The notes: generated from the sequence alone by a model not told the origin. A stretch of DNA of 64,000 bases from [Mycobacterium] vasticus (GCF_020181595.1 NZ_CP084028.1:2818401-2882400); one strand, 5' to 3'; numbered from the stretch's first letter, positions 8,816 through 21,313 are shown. Made by a program: numbers and translations.

Positions 8816-9904
8816 TCAGGCGCTCAGGGACGCGAACAGGTCGCCGAACACGTCACCGGATGCCTCGGCGCTGCTGGCGGCGTCGCCGGCAGCCGAGGTG
8901 AGGGTCTCGATCACGGCCTGCGGGAACGCCATGATCGCGCCGAACACGCCGTTGAAGCCGGTCTGCAGTGCCGCCATGATCTCGGTCGGGTCCCCACCCT
9001 CGAAGGCTTGGCTGATGTGCCAGCCGGCCATCTGCGGCGCAACCATCAGGTCACGGAAGTCGACGAACAGTCCGGTGAGCAGGCCGGGGTTCTCGGCCAC
9101 ATCTTGCCCGTCCCAGCTGACCAGGGTCCAGCCGTCAGTCGGGTTGCCCTCGATCACGACCTGGCCGGTGTTGGGCAACATGCCCTGCTGCAGCGACTCG
9201 AAGAACATGCCGAAGTCGGGGTTCTTGACGTTCATCATCACCCACATGGAGATGGCCGCCCCGTGCGAGAACGCCACGTCGTTCAGTTGACCGTCCGCGC
9301 CGGGCGTGCTGCTGTTGTAGATCGTGTCGATGGCGTCGGTGAACCGGTCATTGAACGCCATGCCGTTCGGGTCGATCGTCGAGCCCAGCTGCGGTACCCA
9401 GTACTGGCCGAACATCCAGGCCAGCGGGGCCAACAGGTACTGCAACGCCTCGGCCTGGCTGGTCGGGATGGTGCCTTCGAGCGAGCCGGCGTTGAGCTCG
9501 TTGAGACCGGACAGCACCGTCACAGGGGTGTCCGGCGCGCCGGCCGCGGTCAGCCAGCCCTCAGCGGTGTGCTGGGTGCGAATGAGCTCCGACGCGAAGA
9601 TGCCGTCGTAGAAGCTCGGTGCGGCGAGGTGCTGCGGGTTGGTCGGGTCGGCCAGGAATGCGGCCTGGGTCTTGCCCAGGTCGGTGATGTCCGCACCCGG
9701 CGGCACCGTCCCCATCACGTGGGTGACGTTGTCGACCGACTCGGCGTGGCGCACCAGGTCGAGCACCATGTCGGCGGCGGTCAGCTGGATGCCGGGCATG
9801 GTGACGGCGGCCAGCTGTCCGGCCGCCGGGGCCACCGGAGCGGCCATGAGGCCGGCTCCGACGAGGGCTACTCCGGCGGTGATCCACGGGCGGGTGTGGT
9901 TCAT
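8816..9904 (-). CDS. Secreted histidine-phosphatase-family protein, copy 2
   Basis: A 362-residue exported phosphatase-like protein. The ATG at 9904 is preceded by GAAGGAGATCATC, a good ribosome-binding site. The signal peptide ends around APAAG. Catalytic features are LVRHAES (phosphohistidine residue), FASELIRTQHT, and the second histidine in VAFSHGAAISMW. It should hydrolyse a phosphate ester outside the membrane; the substrate is unknown. The C-terminus ends with a low-complexity Ala/Ser/Glu stretch (TSAAGDAASSAEASGD). It lies in tandem with copies 1 and 3, and a strong hairpin follows its stop. Confidence 0.9.
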   Translation of the reverse strand: MNHTRPWITAGVALVGAGLMAAPVAPAAGQLAAVTMPGIQLTAADMVLDLVRHAESVDNVTHVMGTVPPGADITDLGKTQAAFLADPTNPQHLAAPSFYDGIFASELIRTQHTAEGWLTAAGAPDTPVTVLSGLNELNAGSLEGTIPTSQAEALQYLLAPLAWMFGQYWVPQLGSTIDPNGMAFNDRFTDAIDTIYNSSTPGADGQLNDVAFSHGAAISMWVMMNVKNPDFGMFFESLQQGMLPNTGQVVIEGNPTDGWTLVSWDGQDVAENPGLLTGLFVDFRDLMVAPQMAGWHISQAFEGGDPTEIMAALQTGFNGVFGAIMAFPQAVIETLTSAAGDAASSAEASGDVFGDLFASLSA

Positions 9905-10032
9905 GATGATCTCCTTCGGCAAGTCTCTGGCTCCAGTTACGCTACGACCCGTAGCGCAAAGGCCTTTGCTGAAGATAACCTGATGTTTTCCCTATGTCAA
10001 TCCTCAACTTGCCGCAGTTCAGACATAGTGTT

Positions 10033-11040
10033 CTAGCCGCTCAACGCGCCCGTGACGGTGTCGATCACCGCCTGCGGGAACGTGGCGAACGCCGTAACCA
10101 CCTCGTCGAACCCGGTCTGCAGTGCCACCGAGAGCTCGGCCGGGTCGCCGCCCTGCAATGCCTCCAGAATGTGCCACCCGGCGATCTGCGGAGCCGTGTT
10201 CAAGTCCCGCCAGTCCACGAACAGACCGGTGAGCAGGTCCGGGGTGGCCGCCACGTCGTGGCCTTCCCAGCTGACCAGCGTCCAACCGTCGGTCGGGTTG
10301 CCCTCGATCACGACCTGACCGGTGTTGCCCAGCGGACTGTGGGTGTCGAGCAACGCATCGAGGACCAGTCCGAAGTCGGGGTTCTTGACGTTCATCAACG
10401 TCCAGATCGCGATCGTCCCGGCGTGGGCGAACACCGCATCGCTTTGCGGGCTGTCCGGGTCGGAGACGGTGTTGTTGTAGACCGCCTCGATCGCGTCGGT
10501 GACACGGTCGTTGAAAGCCACCCCGTTCGGGTCCGTCTCGGATCCCAGCATCGGAACCCAGTACTGCCCCATGACCCACATCAATGTCGGTAAGGCGTAA
10601 GCGATCTGGCCGATCGCGTCGAGATCGTGCCCTTCGAACCAGCCGGCGTTGATCTCGTTGAATCCGGCCAGGTGCGTGACGCCCATCCCCAGCAGATCGG
10701 CCAGTGGTTGCGCGGTGTCCTGCGCCCGGATCATCTCCGAGGCGTAGATCCCGGCTATCCCGTCCGGAAACGCGGACTTGATCAACGGTGCGACGTCGGC
10801 GGCCTGCACGTGACCGAGGGCGGTCAGTTCGGCGCCCGGAGGAATGGTGCCCAGCACGCCCTCGGCGTTATCCACCGACTCGCCGTGTCGCACCATGTCG
10901 ATGGTGATGTCCTGGGCCGCGAGCAGGAACTCGGCCACCGTCGCACCGGAGACCGGCGGCGTCGGTAGGGCCGTTAGGACACCGGCACCGACCAACGCGA
11001 CGGCAGCGGTACTACAGGTGCGGGTGACACGTCGTCGCAT
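10033..11040 (-). CDS. Secreted histidine-phosphatase-family protein, copy 3
   Basis: A 335-residue exported phosphatase-like protein and the first gene of the tandem trio in transcription order. The signal peptide is MRRRVTRTCSTAAVALVGAG ... PPVSGA. Catalytic marks are MVRHGES, YASEMIRAQDT, and the second histidine in AVFAHAGTIAIW. The block ENP-type NPTDGWTLVSWEGHDV and the C-terminal GGDPAELSVALQTGF are shared with copies 1 and 2. I do not recall this trio between the Rv3038c and Rv3039c genes of M. tuberculosis, so it looks like a local insertion and duplication. Substrate unknown. Confidence 0.9.
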   Translation of the reverse strand: MRRRVTRTCSTAAVALVGAGVLTALPTPPVSGATVAEFLLAAQDITIDMVRHGESVDNAEGVLGTIPPGAELTALGHVQAADVAPLIKSAFPDGIAGIYASEMIRAQDTAQPLADLLGMGVTHLAGFNEINAGWFEGHDLDAIGQIAYALPTLMWVMGQYWVPMLGSETDPNGVAFNDRVTDAIEAVYNNTVSDPDSPQSDAVFAHAGTIAIWTLMNVKNPDFGLVLDALLDTHSPLGNTGQVVIEGNPTDGWTLVSWEGHDVAATPDLLTGLFVDWRDLNTAPQIAGWHILEALQGGDPAELSVALQTGFDEVVTAFATFPQAVIDTVTGALSG

Positions 11041-11177
11041 TGCCTCTTCCTCGCTCCCAGCACGGCGCGGGACTTCACCGCGTCACGCGACGTTAGCTGA
11101 TAGAAGCATGAAAATGGGCCGCTATCGCCCCACGAGGATTCCGGCGTGGCGGACTGGTGTCCGGCTGGTATGCGCCT

Positions 11178-11825
11178 CTAAGACAACATCGCCTTGACCG
11201 CGGCCAGGGCGGCGGGCGAGGAATCGACGAACCGGCCGGCCCACGCGATCGCGGCGTCGTATACCCCGTCGGGGGCCACCATCTCATCGATCAGTCCCAG
11301 CGCCAATGCCTCTTCGGCGTCGAAGAAACGGCCGCTGTAGGCCAGTTCCTTGGCCCGGCTCACCCCGACGGTGCGGGCCATCCAGGCCAGCCCCGCGGCG
11401 TCGGGAACCTTGCCGGCGAGAATCTCGGTGGCCCCGAACTTGGCGTTGTCGCCGCTGATCCGCCAGTCCGCGGCCAGTGCCAGCGCCAGGCCACTGCCCA
11501 GCGCGTACCCGGTGACGGCGGCCACCGTCGGTTTGGCGATGGACGCCACGGCCCGTACGGCGTCGTGGCGAACCCGGGCGAAGACCTCGGCCTCCGCGGC
11601 GTCCAGGGTGTCCAGTTCCGGCGCGTCGTCGCCCGCGCAGAAGATCTCGTGGCCGCCGGACATCACCACGGCGACCACGTCGTCGCGGCCCGATATCTCG
11701 GCGGCGGCCTCGGCGATCTCTCGATATACCTGTCGGGTCAACGCGTTGGCCGGCGGGCGCGACAACACCAGGGTGGCCACCCCGGGCAGCTGCTGCGACG
11801 GGCGGATCTCGACGAACTCCCTCAT
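11178..11825 (-). CDS. echA17: Enoyl-CoA hydratase/isomerase family protein, short (EchA17-like)
   Basis: A crotonase-fold protein of 215 residues that would act on enoyl-CoA in beta-oxidation. Visible: LSRPPANAL, the oxyanion-hole segment [10 protein letters not shown] and the FGATEILAG segment with one catalytic-type Glu. The position of the other family Glu (usually GGGCE) reads GSGLAL, so hydratase activity is uncertain. The chain stops at [11 protein letters not shown], about 35-40 residues earlier than typical members. The downstream frame does not continue the domain, so this seems to be its true end. The ATG at 11825 overlaps the stop of the NUDIX gene (ATGA), a sign of coupled translation. 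Confidence 0.82.
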   Translation of the reverse strand: MREFVEIRPSQQLPGVATLVLSRPPANALTRQVYREIAEAAAEISGRDDVVAVVMSGGHEIFCAGDDAPELDTLDAAEAEVFARVRHDAVRAVASIAKPTVAAVTGYALGSGLALALAADWRISGDNAKFGATEILAGKVPDAAGLAWMARTVGVSRAKELAYSGRFFDAEEALALGLIDEMVAPDGVYDAAIAWAGRFVDSSPAALAAVKAMLS

Positions 11826-12625
11826 CGGGGCCACCGGTTGCCGCGAGCGGCGTTGTAGCGCTGCGAGTCGAAGAACTCGAACTCCCAGTTGTCGCCGTTG
11901 CGGGCCATGGTCGGTTGGGTGACCACGATCTGGCGTTCGATGGCCAGGACGTCCCCCACGCTGCGGCCGGCCAGCGAATCGAGCTGGGTCCAGGTCGGTG
12001 GCAGCAGGAAGCTGCGCGCGTTCGAGAAGTCATCGATCGCGGATTCGGGGGTGCTCCAGCCGGCCCGGTCCGACTCGGTGTTCTCGCCGTCGGCGCGCTG
12101 GCCGGCCGGCATGCCGGCGACGAAGAAGAAGGTGTCGTAGCGGCGGGTTCGTTCGGCTTCCGGGGTCACCCAGTTCGCCCAGGGCCGCAGCAGCTCGGCG
12201 TGCAGCACCAGGTTCTCGGTGCGCAGGAAATCGGCGAACGACAGATCCCCGGCGGCCAGTGCGCGTCGGGAGTCGGCGTACACCGATGCGTCGGCGACAA
12301 CGCTGTGCGCATCATCGGCCGGGCCGGCGAACAGCACCCCGGATTCCTCGAACGTCTCACGCACGGCCGCGCACACCAGTGCCGCCGCCAGTTCGGCGTC
12401 CACTCCGAAGCGCTGCGACCACCAGGCCGGGTCCGGCCCGACCCAGGCGATGTCGGTGCTGCGGTCGCGGTCGTCGACCCCGCCGCCGGGAAACACCATC
12501 ACCCCGGCGGCGAACTCCATCGCGGCATGCCGACGCATCAGGAACACCTCAAGCGCGGTGCGGCCGTCACGGACCAGCATCACCGTCGCGGCTGGCCGGG
12601 TGGGCAGTGGCGGTGGATTGGTCAT
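11822..12625 (-). CDS. NUDIX hydrolase (Rv3040c-like)
   Basis: A 267-residue NUDIX protein that hydrolyses a nucleoside diphosphate linked to another moiety. The Nudix box is visible as GGGVDDRDR followed after an insertion by [16 protein letters not shown] (REXXEE core). The long spacing within the box resembles CoA- or NUDT19-type NUDIX enzymes, which fits the adjacent enoyl-CoA hydratase, but the substrate is not proved. Its ATG overlaps the stop of the ABC ATPase gene by four bases and its stop overlaps echA17 in the same way, so the three genes form one operon matching Rv3041c-Rv3039c. Confidence 0.9.
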   Translation of the reverse strand: MTNPPPLPTRPAATVMLVRDGRTALEVFLMRRHAAMEFAAGVMVFPGGGVDDRDRSTDIAWVGPDPAWWSQRFGVDAELAAALVCAAVRETFEESGVLFAGPADDAHSVVADASVYADSRRALAAGDLSFADFLRTENLVLHAELLRPWANWVTPEAERTRRYDTFFFVAGMPAGQRADGENTESDRAGWSTPESAIDDFSNARSFLLPPTWTQLDSLAGRSVGDVLAIERQIVVTQPTMARNGDNWEFEFFDSQRYNAARGNRWPR

Positions 12626-13476
12626 GCGCGCCTCCGATGAGCTGCTCTACCGCGGGTGCGGCGGGCGAAGTACCGACCGTCGATGACGTCCAACGAGATC
12701 GACTGGCCGAACGCCTCCGACAGATTCTCCGCCGTCATCACATCGCTGAGCAGGCCGGCGGCCACCGTGCGCCCCTCGGCCAGCAGCAGGCAGTGGCTGA
12801 ACCCGATCGGGATCTCCTCGACGTGGTGGGTGACCAGCACGATCGCCGGCGCGTCGGGGTCGGCGGCCAGATCCGCCAGCCGGGCCACCAGTTCCTCACG
12901 CCCGCCGAGGTCGAGACCGGCCGCGGGTTCGTCGAGCAGCAGCAGCTCCGGGTCGGTCATCAGCGCGCGGGCGATCAGCACCCGTTTGCGCTCACCCTCG
13001 GACAACGTGCCGTAGGTGCGATCGGCCAGGTGCTCGGCGCCCAGGCTCTCGAGCAGATCGACCGCGCGGTCGTGGTCCACGGCGTCATAACGTTCCCGCC
13101 ACCGCCCCAACACCGCGTAGCCGGCCGAGACCACCAGGTCGCGCACCACCTCACCGTCCGGAATGCGCTGCGCCAGCGACGACGAGCTCAGGCCCACCCG
13201 GGCCCGCAGTTCGCCTGTGTCGACCCGCCCCAGCTGTTCGCCGAGCACGTGGGCCACCCCCGACGACGGATGTTCGGCGGCGGCGGCGATCCGCAGCAGC
13301 GAGGTCTTGCCGGCCCCGTTGGGCCCGATGATCACCCAGCGTTCGTCGAGCTCCACCGACCAGTCCAGCGGACCCACCAGGGTGCGCCCGCCACGGGTCA
13401 GCGAAATGCCCTCGAAGTGGAGCAACAGGTCCTCGTCGGCCGCTGCTTGAGGGCCGGGGCGTCCGGATTCGGGCAC
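12622..13476 (-). CDS. ABC transporter ATP-binding protein (Rv3041c-like)
   Basis: A 284-residue ABC ATPase. Walker A is GPNGAGKTSLLR, the signature is LSEGERKRVLIAR, Walker B is LLLLDEPAAGLD, and the switch histidine is in LVTHHVEE. No permease gene is adjacent, so the partner is unknown and a soluble or non-transport role is possible. The GTG start at 13476 gives MPESGRPGPQ. It is the first gene of the ABC/NUDIX/echA17 operon and is divergent from the PE-PPE gene across 150 bases. Confidence 0.9.
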   Translation of the reverse strand: MPESGRPGPQAAADEDLLLHFEGISLTRGGRTLVGPLDWSVELDERWVIIGPNGAGKTSLLRIAAAAEHPSSGVAHVLGEQLGRVDTGELRARVGLSSSSLAQRIPDGEVVRDLVVSAGYAVLGRWRERYDAVDHDRAVDLLESLGAEHLADRTYGTLSEGERKRVLIARALMTDPELLLLDEPAAGLDLGGREELVARLADLAADPDAPAIVLVTHHVEEIPIGFSHCLLLAEGRTVAAGLLSDVMTAENLSEAFGQSISLDVIDGRYFARRTRGRAAHRRRA

Positions 13477-13560
13477 CCGACCATGGTGCCGTACCGCGCC
13501 TGCGCGACCTGTGACGGGGTCCCGCTTGCCGGTGGGGCCGGACGCTTGCTACCAGCCAGT

Positions 13561-13568
13561 AACATGTT
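13561..13568. promoter_or_regulatory. AACATGTT palindrome at a candidate promoter
   Basis: Perfect eight-base palindrome in the divergent gap between the ABC ATPase and PE-PPE genes, followed by TAATTT (13570-13575), a possible -10 on the plus strand. It holds the AACnnGTT core of KstR-type operators but lacks the outer T, so the assignment to KstR is weak. Confidence 0.3.
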
Positions 13569-13626
13569 GTAATTTCTGTCACAGTCAGCGCACATCAGTG
13601 CACGGGTGTTTTCTCAGGGGGGTTCG

Positions 13627-15186
13627 GTGTTTCGTCTGCACAGCATGCTCAGCCTCGGTCTCGTCGGAGCCGGGGTACTCGTTGCGCCCCCCGCGCCGAC
13701 GGTGCAGGACCACCAGATTCACGCCGTGCAACTGGCCGGTGCCGATTCCTCGCTGGGCGGCGGGACGGCGTTCGTGTTGGGTCCCAGCGGGATTCCCAAT
13801 CCGACGCAGGCCTACGCCGATCAGATGGAGCGGCTCTACCTGGCACCGCTCGGTTTCACCGGCACCACCCAGGTGCTGGACACACCCGAGGCGCTGTACC
13901 CGATCACCGGCGTCAAGAGCCTGCCGTTCGACACCTCCGTGGCCCAGGGCCAGCAGATCCTGGAAAACGCGATCATGAATCAGATCGCCACCGGCAACGT
14001 CAGCGCGGACAACCCGGTGGTGGTGTTCGGTTGGTCGCAGAGCGCCGTCATCTCCGCGCAACTGATGTCGGTACTCGCCGAGAAGGGCGTGCCCAGCGAC
14101 TACGTCCACTTCGTGCTGGTGGGTGACGAGAGCATCCCCAACGGCGGGTCGCTGTCGATGTTCGACCTGCCGGCCGGCGCGCACCCGGCCGCACCCGCCC
14201 TGGGGCTGACCTTCAGCGGCGCGCAGCCCAACGACCTCTACCCCACCACCGTCTACACCAACGAGTACGACGGCTTCGCGGACTTCCCGCGCTATCCGAT
14301 CAACGAGTTGTCCACCCTGAACGCCCTAATGGGCATTATTTTTCAGCACCTGGGCTACGGCAGTGTGACGCCGGAACAGATCGCCGACGCGATTGCACTG
14401 CCGACATCGGCGGCCGACTCCCTGACGAGCTACTACGTGATTCCCGCCCAGTACCTGCCGCTGCTGGAGCCACTGCTGCTGTTCGGGCACGGCGGGAAGG
14501 TCCTCTACGACCTGCTGGAACCCGACATGCGGGTGCTGGTGAATCTGGGCTACGGCAGCCTCACCGAGGGCTGGAACCAGGGGCCGGCCGACGTCCCCAC
14601 ATCGGTGGGGCTGTTCCCGAACATCGACCTGGGCCAGCTGTTCACGGCACTGGTGACCGGAGCGCAGACCGGATTCACCAACGCGCTCAACGACTTAGCG
14701 GACCCGACCAGCGGGGCAACCGGTTTCTCGGATGTGCTCTCGCCGCTGGTGACAGCAGCAAACATGATGGGCTTCACCGACGCCACCAGCCTGGACCAAC
14801 TGATGGCCAGTCCCTCTGACCTGTTGGACCTGGCGCAGAACGCACTGCGTCAGTTCGCCGGTTTCCCGATCTCGGACGTGACGTTTGCGTCGTCGCCGAC
14901 CGACATCATCAACATGCTGACCGGCACCCTGGCGGCCGACTACGCGACGCTGCTGCCGATCGCCGACACCATCAACGCGCTGCTGACCAGTCTGCCCGCA
15001 GCCGGGATCGACTACCTGCTGGCCGAGTTCTCCGCCGGTGACCCGCTCACCGGCATCGAGGGCGCGATCGGCGCACTGGCGGGCCTGGTTCCGTTCGCAG
15101 TCATGTACGGCACGATCGCGCCGGTCGCCGAGGCCATCGGCGGCACCCTGGTGAACCTGGTCGGCCTGTTCGACGTGGCCCCGTAG
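13627..15186 (+). CDS. Secreted PE-PPE domain (serine-hydrolase fold) protein
   Basis: A 519-residue exported protein with an alpha/beta-hydrolase-like PE-PPE domain. The nucleophile elbow is VVVFGWSQSAVIS, and the conserved NEYDGFADFPRYPINELSTLNA block lies downstream. It has an N-terminal signal (LSLGLVGAGVLVAPPAPT) and no PE or PPE domain. The GTG at 13627 is preferred because AGGGGGG lies four bases upstream; a GTG at 13606 is an alternative. Related mycobacterial proteins have esterase or lipid-acyl transfer activities. The C-terminal 200 residues are hydrophobic helices. Convergent with serB2, stop codons touching. A paralogue lies at 34993-36519. Confidence 0.87.
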   Translation: MFRLHSMLSLGLVGAGVLVAPPAPTVQDHQIHAVQLAGADSSLGGGTAFVLGPSGIPNPTQAYADQMERLYLAPLGFTGTTQVLDTPEALYPITGVKSLPFDTSVAQGQQILENAIMNQIATGNVSADNPVVVFGWSQSAVISAQLMSVLAEKGVPSDYVHFVLVGDESIPNGGSLSMFDLPAGAHPAAPALGLTFSGAQPNDLYPTTVYTNEYDGFADFPRYPINELSTLNALMGIIFQHLGYGSVTPEQIADAIALPTSAADSLTSYYVIPAQYLPLLEPLLLFGHGGKVLYDLLEPDMRVLVNLGYGSLTEGWNQGPADVPTSVGLFPNIDLGQLFTALVTGAQTGFTNALNDLADPTSGATGFSDVLSPLVTAANMMGFTDATSLDQLMASPSDLLDLAQNALRQFAGFPISDVTFASSPTDIINMLTGTLAADYATLLPIADTINALLTSLPAAGIDYLLAEFSAGDPLTGIEGAIGALAGLVPFAVMYGTIAPVAEAIGGTLVNLVGLFDVAP

Positions 15187-18190
<3,004 letters not shown>

Positions 18191-18328
18191 GATTCCTCCA
18201 AACATGGGCATCCCGGAAACTTTGTCGAATCCTAACCCCGCGCATCACCCCGCCGGTATAGGCCTCCTACAAACTGTCGTATTCGCCGTCTCTTCGTCTC
18301 CTTCAAAGGCCGCCCGCGACGCGGGTGT

Positions 18329-18334
18329 TACCGT
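18329..18334 (+). promoter_or_regulatory. -10 element (TACCGT) of fecB
   Basis: TANNNT hexamer ending seven bases before the GTG at 18341, consistent with a leaderless fecB transcript. No Shine-Dalgarno is visible. Confidence 0.5.
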
Positions 18335-18340
18335 CACCGC

Positions 18341-19426
18341 GTGACCAGGGCGGACCGGCGGGTGGTGTCGGCGACAGCACTGGCCGTGGCGTTGATCGCA
18401 GTCGCCGGTTGCACCGATGAGACCTCGCAGCCAGCGGCGACACCAACCAGCACCACCACCACGATGGTCGCCGGGGCCGGGGTCATCGGCAATGACCGGC
18501 GACCCGATGAATCGTGCGCCGCCGAGCCCGCCCGGCCGGACCCCGGACCGTCGAGCCGGTCGGTCCACAACTTCACCGACGTGCAGCCCTCAACCGTCGA
18601 GGTGCCCGAGGACGCGCAGCGCATCGTGGTGCTCTCCGGCGATCAGCTGGACGCGCTGTGCGCGCTGGGCCTGCAGTCGCGCGTTGTCGGCGCCGCACTG
18701 CCCGACGCTTCCCAGAGCCAGCCGTCATACCTGGGTGCGGTGGTGCACGGGCTGCCCGCCGTGGGCACCCGCAGCAACCCGGACCTGCAGGCCATCATCG
18801 AGCTGCACCCGGATCTGATCCTGGGCTCCCAAGGGCTCACCCCCGGCCATTCGGAGTTGGCGGCGATCGCCCCGACGGTGTTCACCGGGCCACCGGGCGG
18901 AGCGTGGGAGGACAACATGCGTGCCGTCGGCGCGGCGACAGCCCGCACCGGCGCCGCCGACGACGTGCTTGCCAGGTTCGCCGAGAAGGCCGATGCCACC
19001 GGCGAGTCCAGTGACGCCACGCACTTCCAGGCGTCGGTGGTTCAGCTGACCGACAACGGCGTGCGTGTCTACGGGGCGGCGAACTTCGCCGCCAGCGTGC
19101 TCAAGGCCGTCGGTGTCGACCGGCCGGCCGCGCAGCGGTTCACCGACCAGCCCTACATCGAGATCCCGGCGGGCGAGTCCGCCCTGGCCGGTCGGGGCGA
19201 CTTCTCGGCGGCCGACGGCGACATCCTCTACGTGTCGTTCGCCTCACCGGCGGCAAAGGCGCGGGCGGCCACCGTGTTCGACAGCGTGGCCTGGCGGCGC
19301 CTGTCCGCCAACCGCGACAGCCGGGTGTTCGTGGTCAACAACGAGATATGGCAGACCGGGCAGGGCCCGATCGCCGCGACCGGCGTGGTCGAAGACCTGG
19401 CCTGGCTGAGCGCACCGATCAACTAA
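18341..19426 (+). CDS. fecB: Iron-siderophore ABC transporter substrate-binding lipoprotein FecB
   Basis: A 361-residue lipoprotein of the periplasmic-binding-protein (Peripla_BP_2) fold that binds ferric-siderophore. Lipobox VAGC with Cys-24 after a 23-residue signal; a Thr-rich tether follows. The core starts at about residue 85 (QRIVVLSGDQLDALCALGL). Length and neighbours (ctaD upstream, adhC downstream) match Rv3044. No IdeR box was recognised. No transporter permease is adjacent. In M. tuberculosis FecB has been linked to envelope integrity as well as iron. Confidence 0.93.
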   Translation: MTRADRRVVSATALAVALIAVAGCTDETSQPAATPTSTTTTMVAGAGVIGNDRRPDESCAAEPARPDPGPSSRSVHNFTDVQPSTVEVPEDAQRIVVLSGDQLDALCALGLQSRVVGAALPDASQSQPSYLGAVVHGLPAVGTRSNPDLQAIIELHPDLILGSQGLTPGHSELAAIAPTVFTGPPGGAWEDNMRAVGAATARTGAADDVLARFAEKADATGESSDATHFQASVVQLTDNGVRVYGAANFAASVLKAVGVDRPAAQRFTDQPYIEIPAGESALAGRGDFSAADGDILYVSFASPAAKARAATVFDSVAWRRLSANRDSRVFVVNNEIWQTGQGPIAATGVVEDLAWLSAPIN

Positions 19427-19432
19427 AGCCCT

Positions 19433-21307
19433 TCACTCCCCCGCGGCGATCAACCGCGCAAGCTCCGCCGAGGCCTGCTGCTGCGCGGCGTCGGCCTCAG
19501 CGCGCAGCCGACGCACCTCGGCGTCGATGTCGTTCACGCGGTCCTGCAGCGCTTCCAGTTCGCTCACCTGGCGGGCCCGCAGTTGGCCCTCTGCGCCGTC
19601 GGTGCCCAGCACCCTCAGCTGCTCGGCGATACGGCCCTGCGCGGTGTAGGCCTCGTCGCGCTGTTGCTCGGCCTGCTCGCGTTGCTGCTCTAGGCGGTGC
19701 GCTGTATTCCGATGCGCCAGAACCTGTTTGAGTACCTCGACGGTCTCCGCGTCCAGCGAGCGCTCCGCCAGCCACTGCTCCAGCTGACCGGGCTCCATGT
19801 CGTCGTAATCGACCTCCTCGTACACCGGCCAGGTCTCCAGCACGGTGGCCTCGGCCTTCTGGTGCCCCGGCACCGTGACGGCGAACCGGTGCCAGAACCC
19901 GTCGCGGCCGGCGTCGGTGGCGCCGCCCTCGGCTTTGACGGTGTGGTCGTGGGCCAGTGGCAGCTCGAAGACGACCTCGACCGGATCATCGTGGTCGTTG
20001 TCGGCCTGCAACGTGTGCTTCCGTTCGCAGCGCTGCTCCTCGATGACGGCGTCGGTGGTCAGCCGGATCCGGGTGGTGATGGTGCGCACCGACGAGTGCG
20101 TGCTGCCGCACACCGCTAGATCCTTGGCGAACGCCAACCGCGCCTCGGCGCCGCGAGAGGTGAAGCCCAGCATGGCTTCTCCGGCGTAGCCGCCCTGCTC
20201 GTAGACGACGGCCGGGCCCTCCTCGAGCACCACACCGGTGGTGTTGGTGAAGGTCAGCACGATGTCGGGTGAGGGTCCACGGTCCTCGCGCCACACCACT
20301 TCCCGCCGCACGGCGTCGACCGGTGCCACGGCCAGCGGGATCATCGCCGCCCCACCCCGCTTCATCGAAACCGGGGCGGTCAGCCGGTATTCGAAATACT
20401 CACCGCGGTCGGAGGTTTCGATGGCGTCGACGGCATCCGCATAGGCGCCGCCGAGACCTCCCGCCGTGAGCTGCATGTCCATCGCAGCCTGGCGCATCGC
20501 CATGCCGCGACTCATGGGTGCGGGGGCCGCGACACGCTCGCTCTCCTCGACGACGGCGCGCTGGACCAGCCGGCTGTGGTAGAGGTCGATGTCGAACGAG
20601 ATCGGTTGGCCGGTGGTCAGTGTCACCGCGACGTCGGTGAGATCCTCATCGATCGGATTGTGGATGATGCCCGTCGCGATCAGTGTCACCGCGTCACCGT
20701 CGCGGATCGCCCGATACGACACCCGCCACATCGGTGCGGCGATGATGTAGGAGACCCGCACCTCAGCAGCGCCACCGCGAATCTCAACAGTGACATCGCA
20801 ATTCGGGCCCGCCGTCGCGGCACGAGACCGATCGATCAGGTAGTCCAGGTCGGACTTCGACGCGGCTTCCAGCATGTCGAGTCGGCGTACCTCGGCCAGG
20901 TCGACGGCGGTGACCGCGCCGGACTCGGCCCGCAGCACCAGCTGCCGTCCGCGCTCGCCGGCGTCATCGACGCCGATAACCTCACCGCGGTGAACCTGCT
21001 CGGCGCAGTGCGCCTCGACGGCGCGACCGCGCAGCGCGTCGATCAGCCCCACGAGCGCCTCCCCGGGGCTCAGCAGCAGGCTGCGGTCGGCCAGTTCGGA
21101 GCGCGGATCAGCGGGGGTGTCGAAGGAGACCGCACCCACCGACGCACTGCCCCCGGGTGTCTCGACCGTCAAGGACTTCAACACATCCTTCATGTCCTCG
21201 CGGCGGAAGATCAGGCCGAAGTCACCGTCCACCGTCCCGCAACGACTCACGAACGCGATGCCGTGCTTGTAGAGGACGAGGCGGTCGACTGACGGAGGTG
21301 TGCTCAT
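19433..21307 (-). CDS. DUF4139 domain protein with C-terminal coiled coil
   Basis: A 624-residue protein. The first two thirds are beta-rich with a DUF4139-like segment (APMWRVSYRAIRDGDAVTLI, then NPIDEDLTDVAVTLTTGQP). The last hundred residues (about 525-624) are a long Glu/Gln/Arg-rich coiled coil. In the usual family architecture the coiled coil precedes DUF4139, so the order here is unusual. No signal peptide or TM helix is seen. Function unknown. The start at 21307 fits a TATGGT -10 element seven bases upstream (leaderless); the frame continues upstream but overlaps the DUF2127 gene. Convergent with fecB. Confidence 0.78.
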   Translation of the reverse strand: MSTPPSVDRLVLYKHGIAFVSRCGTVDGDFGLIFRREDMKDVLKSLTVETPGGSASVGAVSFDTPADPRSELADRSLLLSPGEALVGLIDALRGRAVEAHCAEQVHRGEVIGVDDAGERGRQLVLRAESGAVTAVDLAEVRRLDMLEAASKSDLDYLIDRSRAATAGPNCDVTVEIRGGAAEVRVSYIIAAPMWRVSYRAIRDGDAVTLIATGIIHNPIDEDLTDVAVTLTTGQPISFDIDLYHSRLVQRAVVEESERVAAPAPMSRGMAMRQAAMDMQLTAGGLGGAYADAVDAIETSDRGEYFEYRLTAPVSMKRGGAAMIPLAVAPVDAVRREVVWREDRGPSPDIVLTFTNTTGVVLEEGPAVVYEQGGYAGEAMLGFTSRGAEARLAFAKDLAVCGSTHSSVRTITTRIRLTTDAVIEEQRCERKHTLQADNDHDDPVEVVFELPLAHDHTVKAEGGATDAGRDGFWHRFAVTVPGHQKAEATVLETWPVYEEVDYDDMEPGQLEQWLAERSLDAETVEVLKQVLAHRNTAHRLEQQREQAEQQRDEAYTAQGRIAEQLRVLGTDGAEGQLRARQVSELEALQDRVNDIDAEVRRLRAEADAAQQQASAELARLIAAGE

Positions 21308-21313
21308 GGCGCG

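Noticed and set aside
13561-13568. KstR operator before the PE-PPE gene
   Set aside because: Only the AACnnGTT core is present and the outer T is missing; short palindromes of this kind are expected by chance. Kept only as a low-confidence palindrome.
18191-18340. IdeR (iron) box before fecB
   Set aside because: Only a CCTAACC half-site is present; the second half of the 19-base palindrome is missing.
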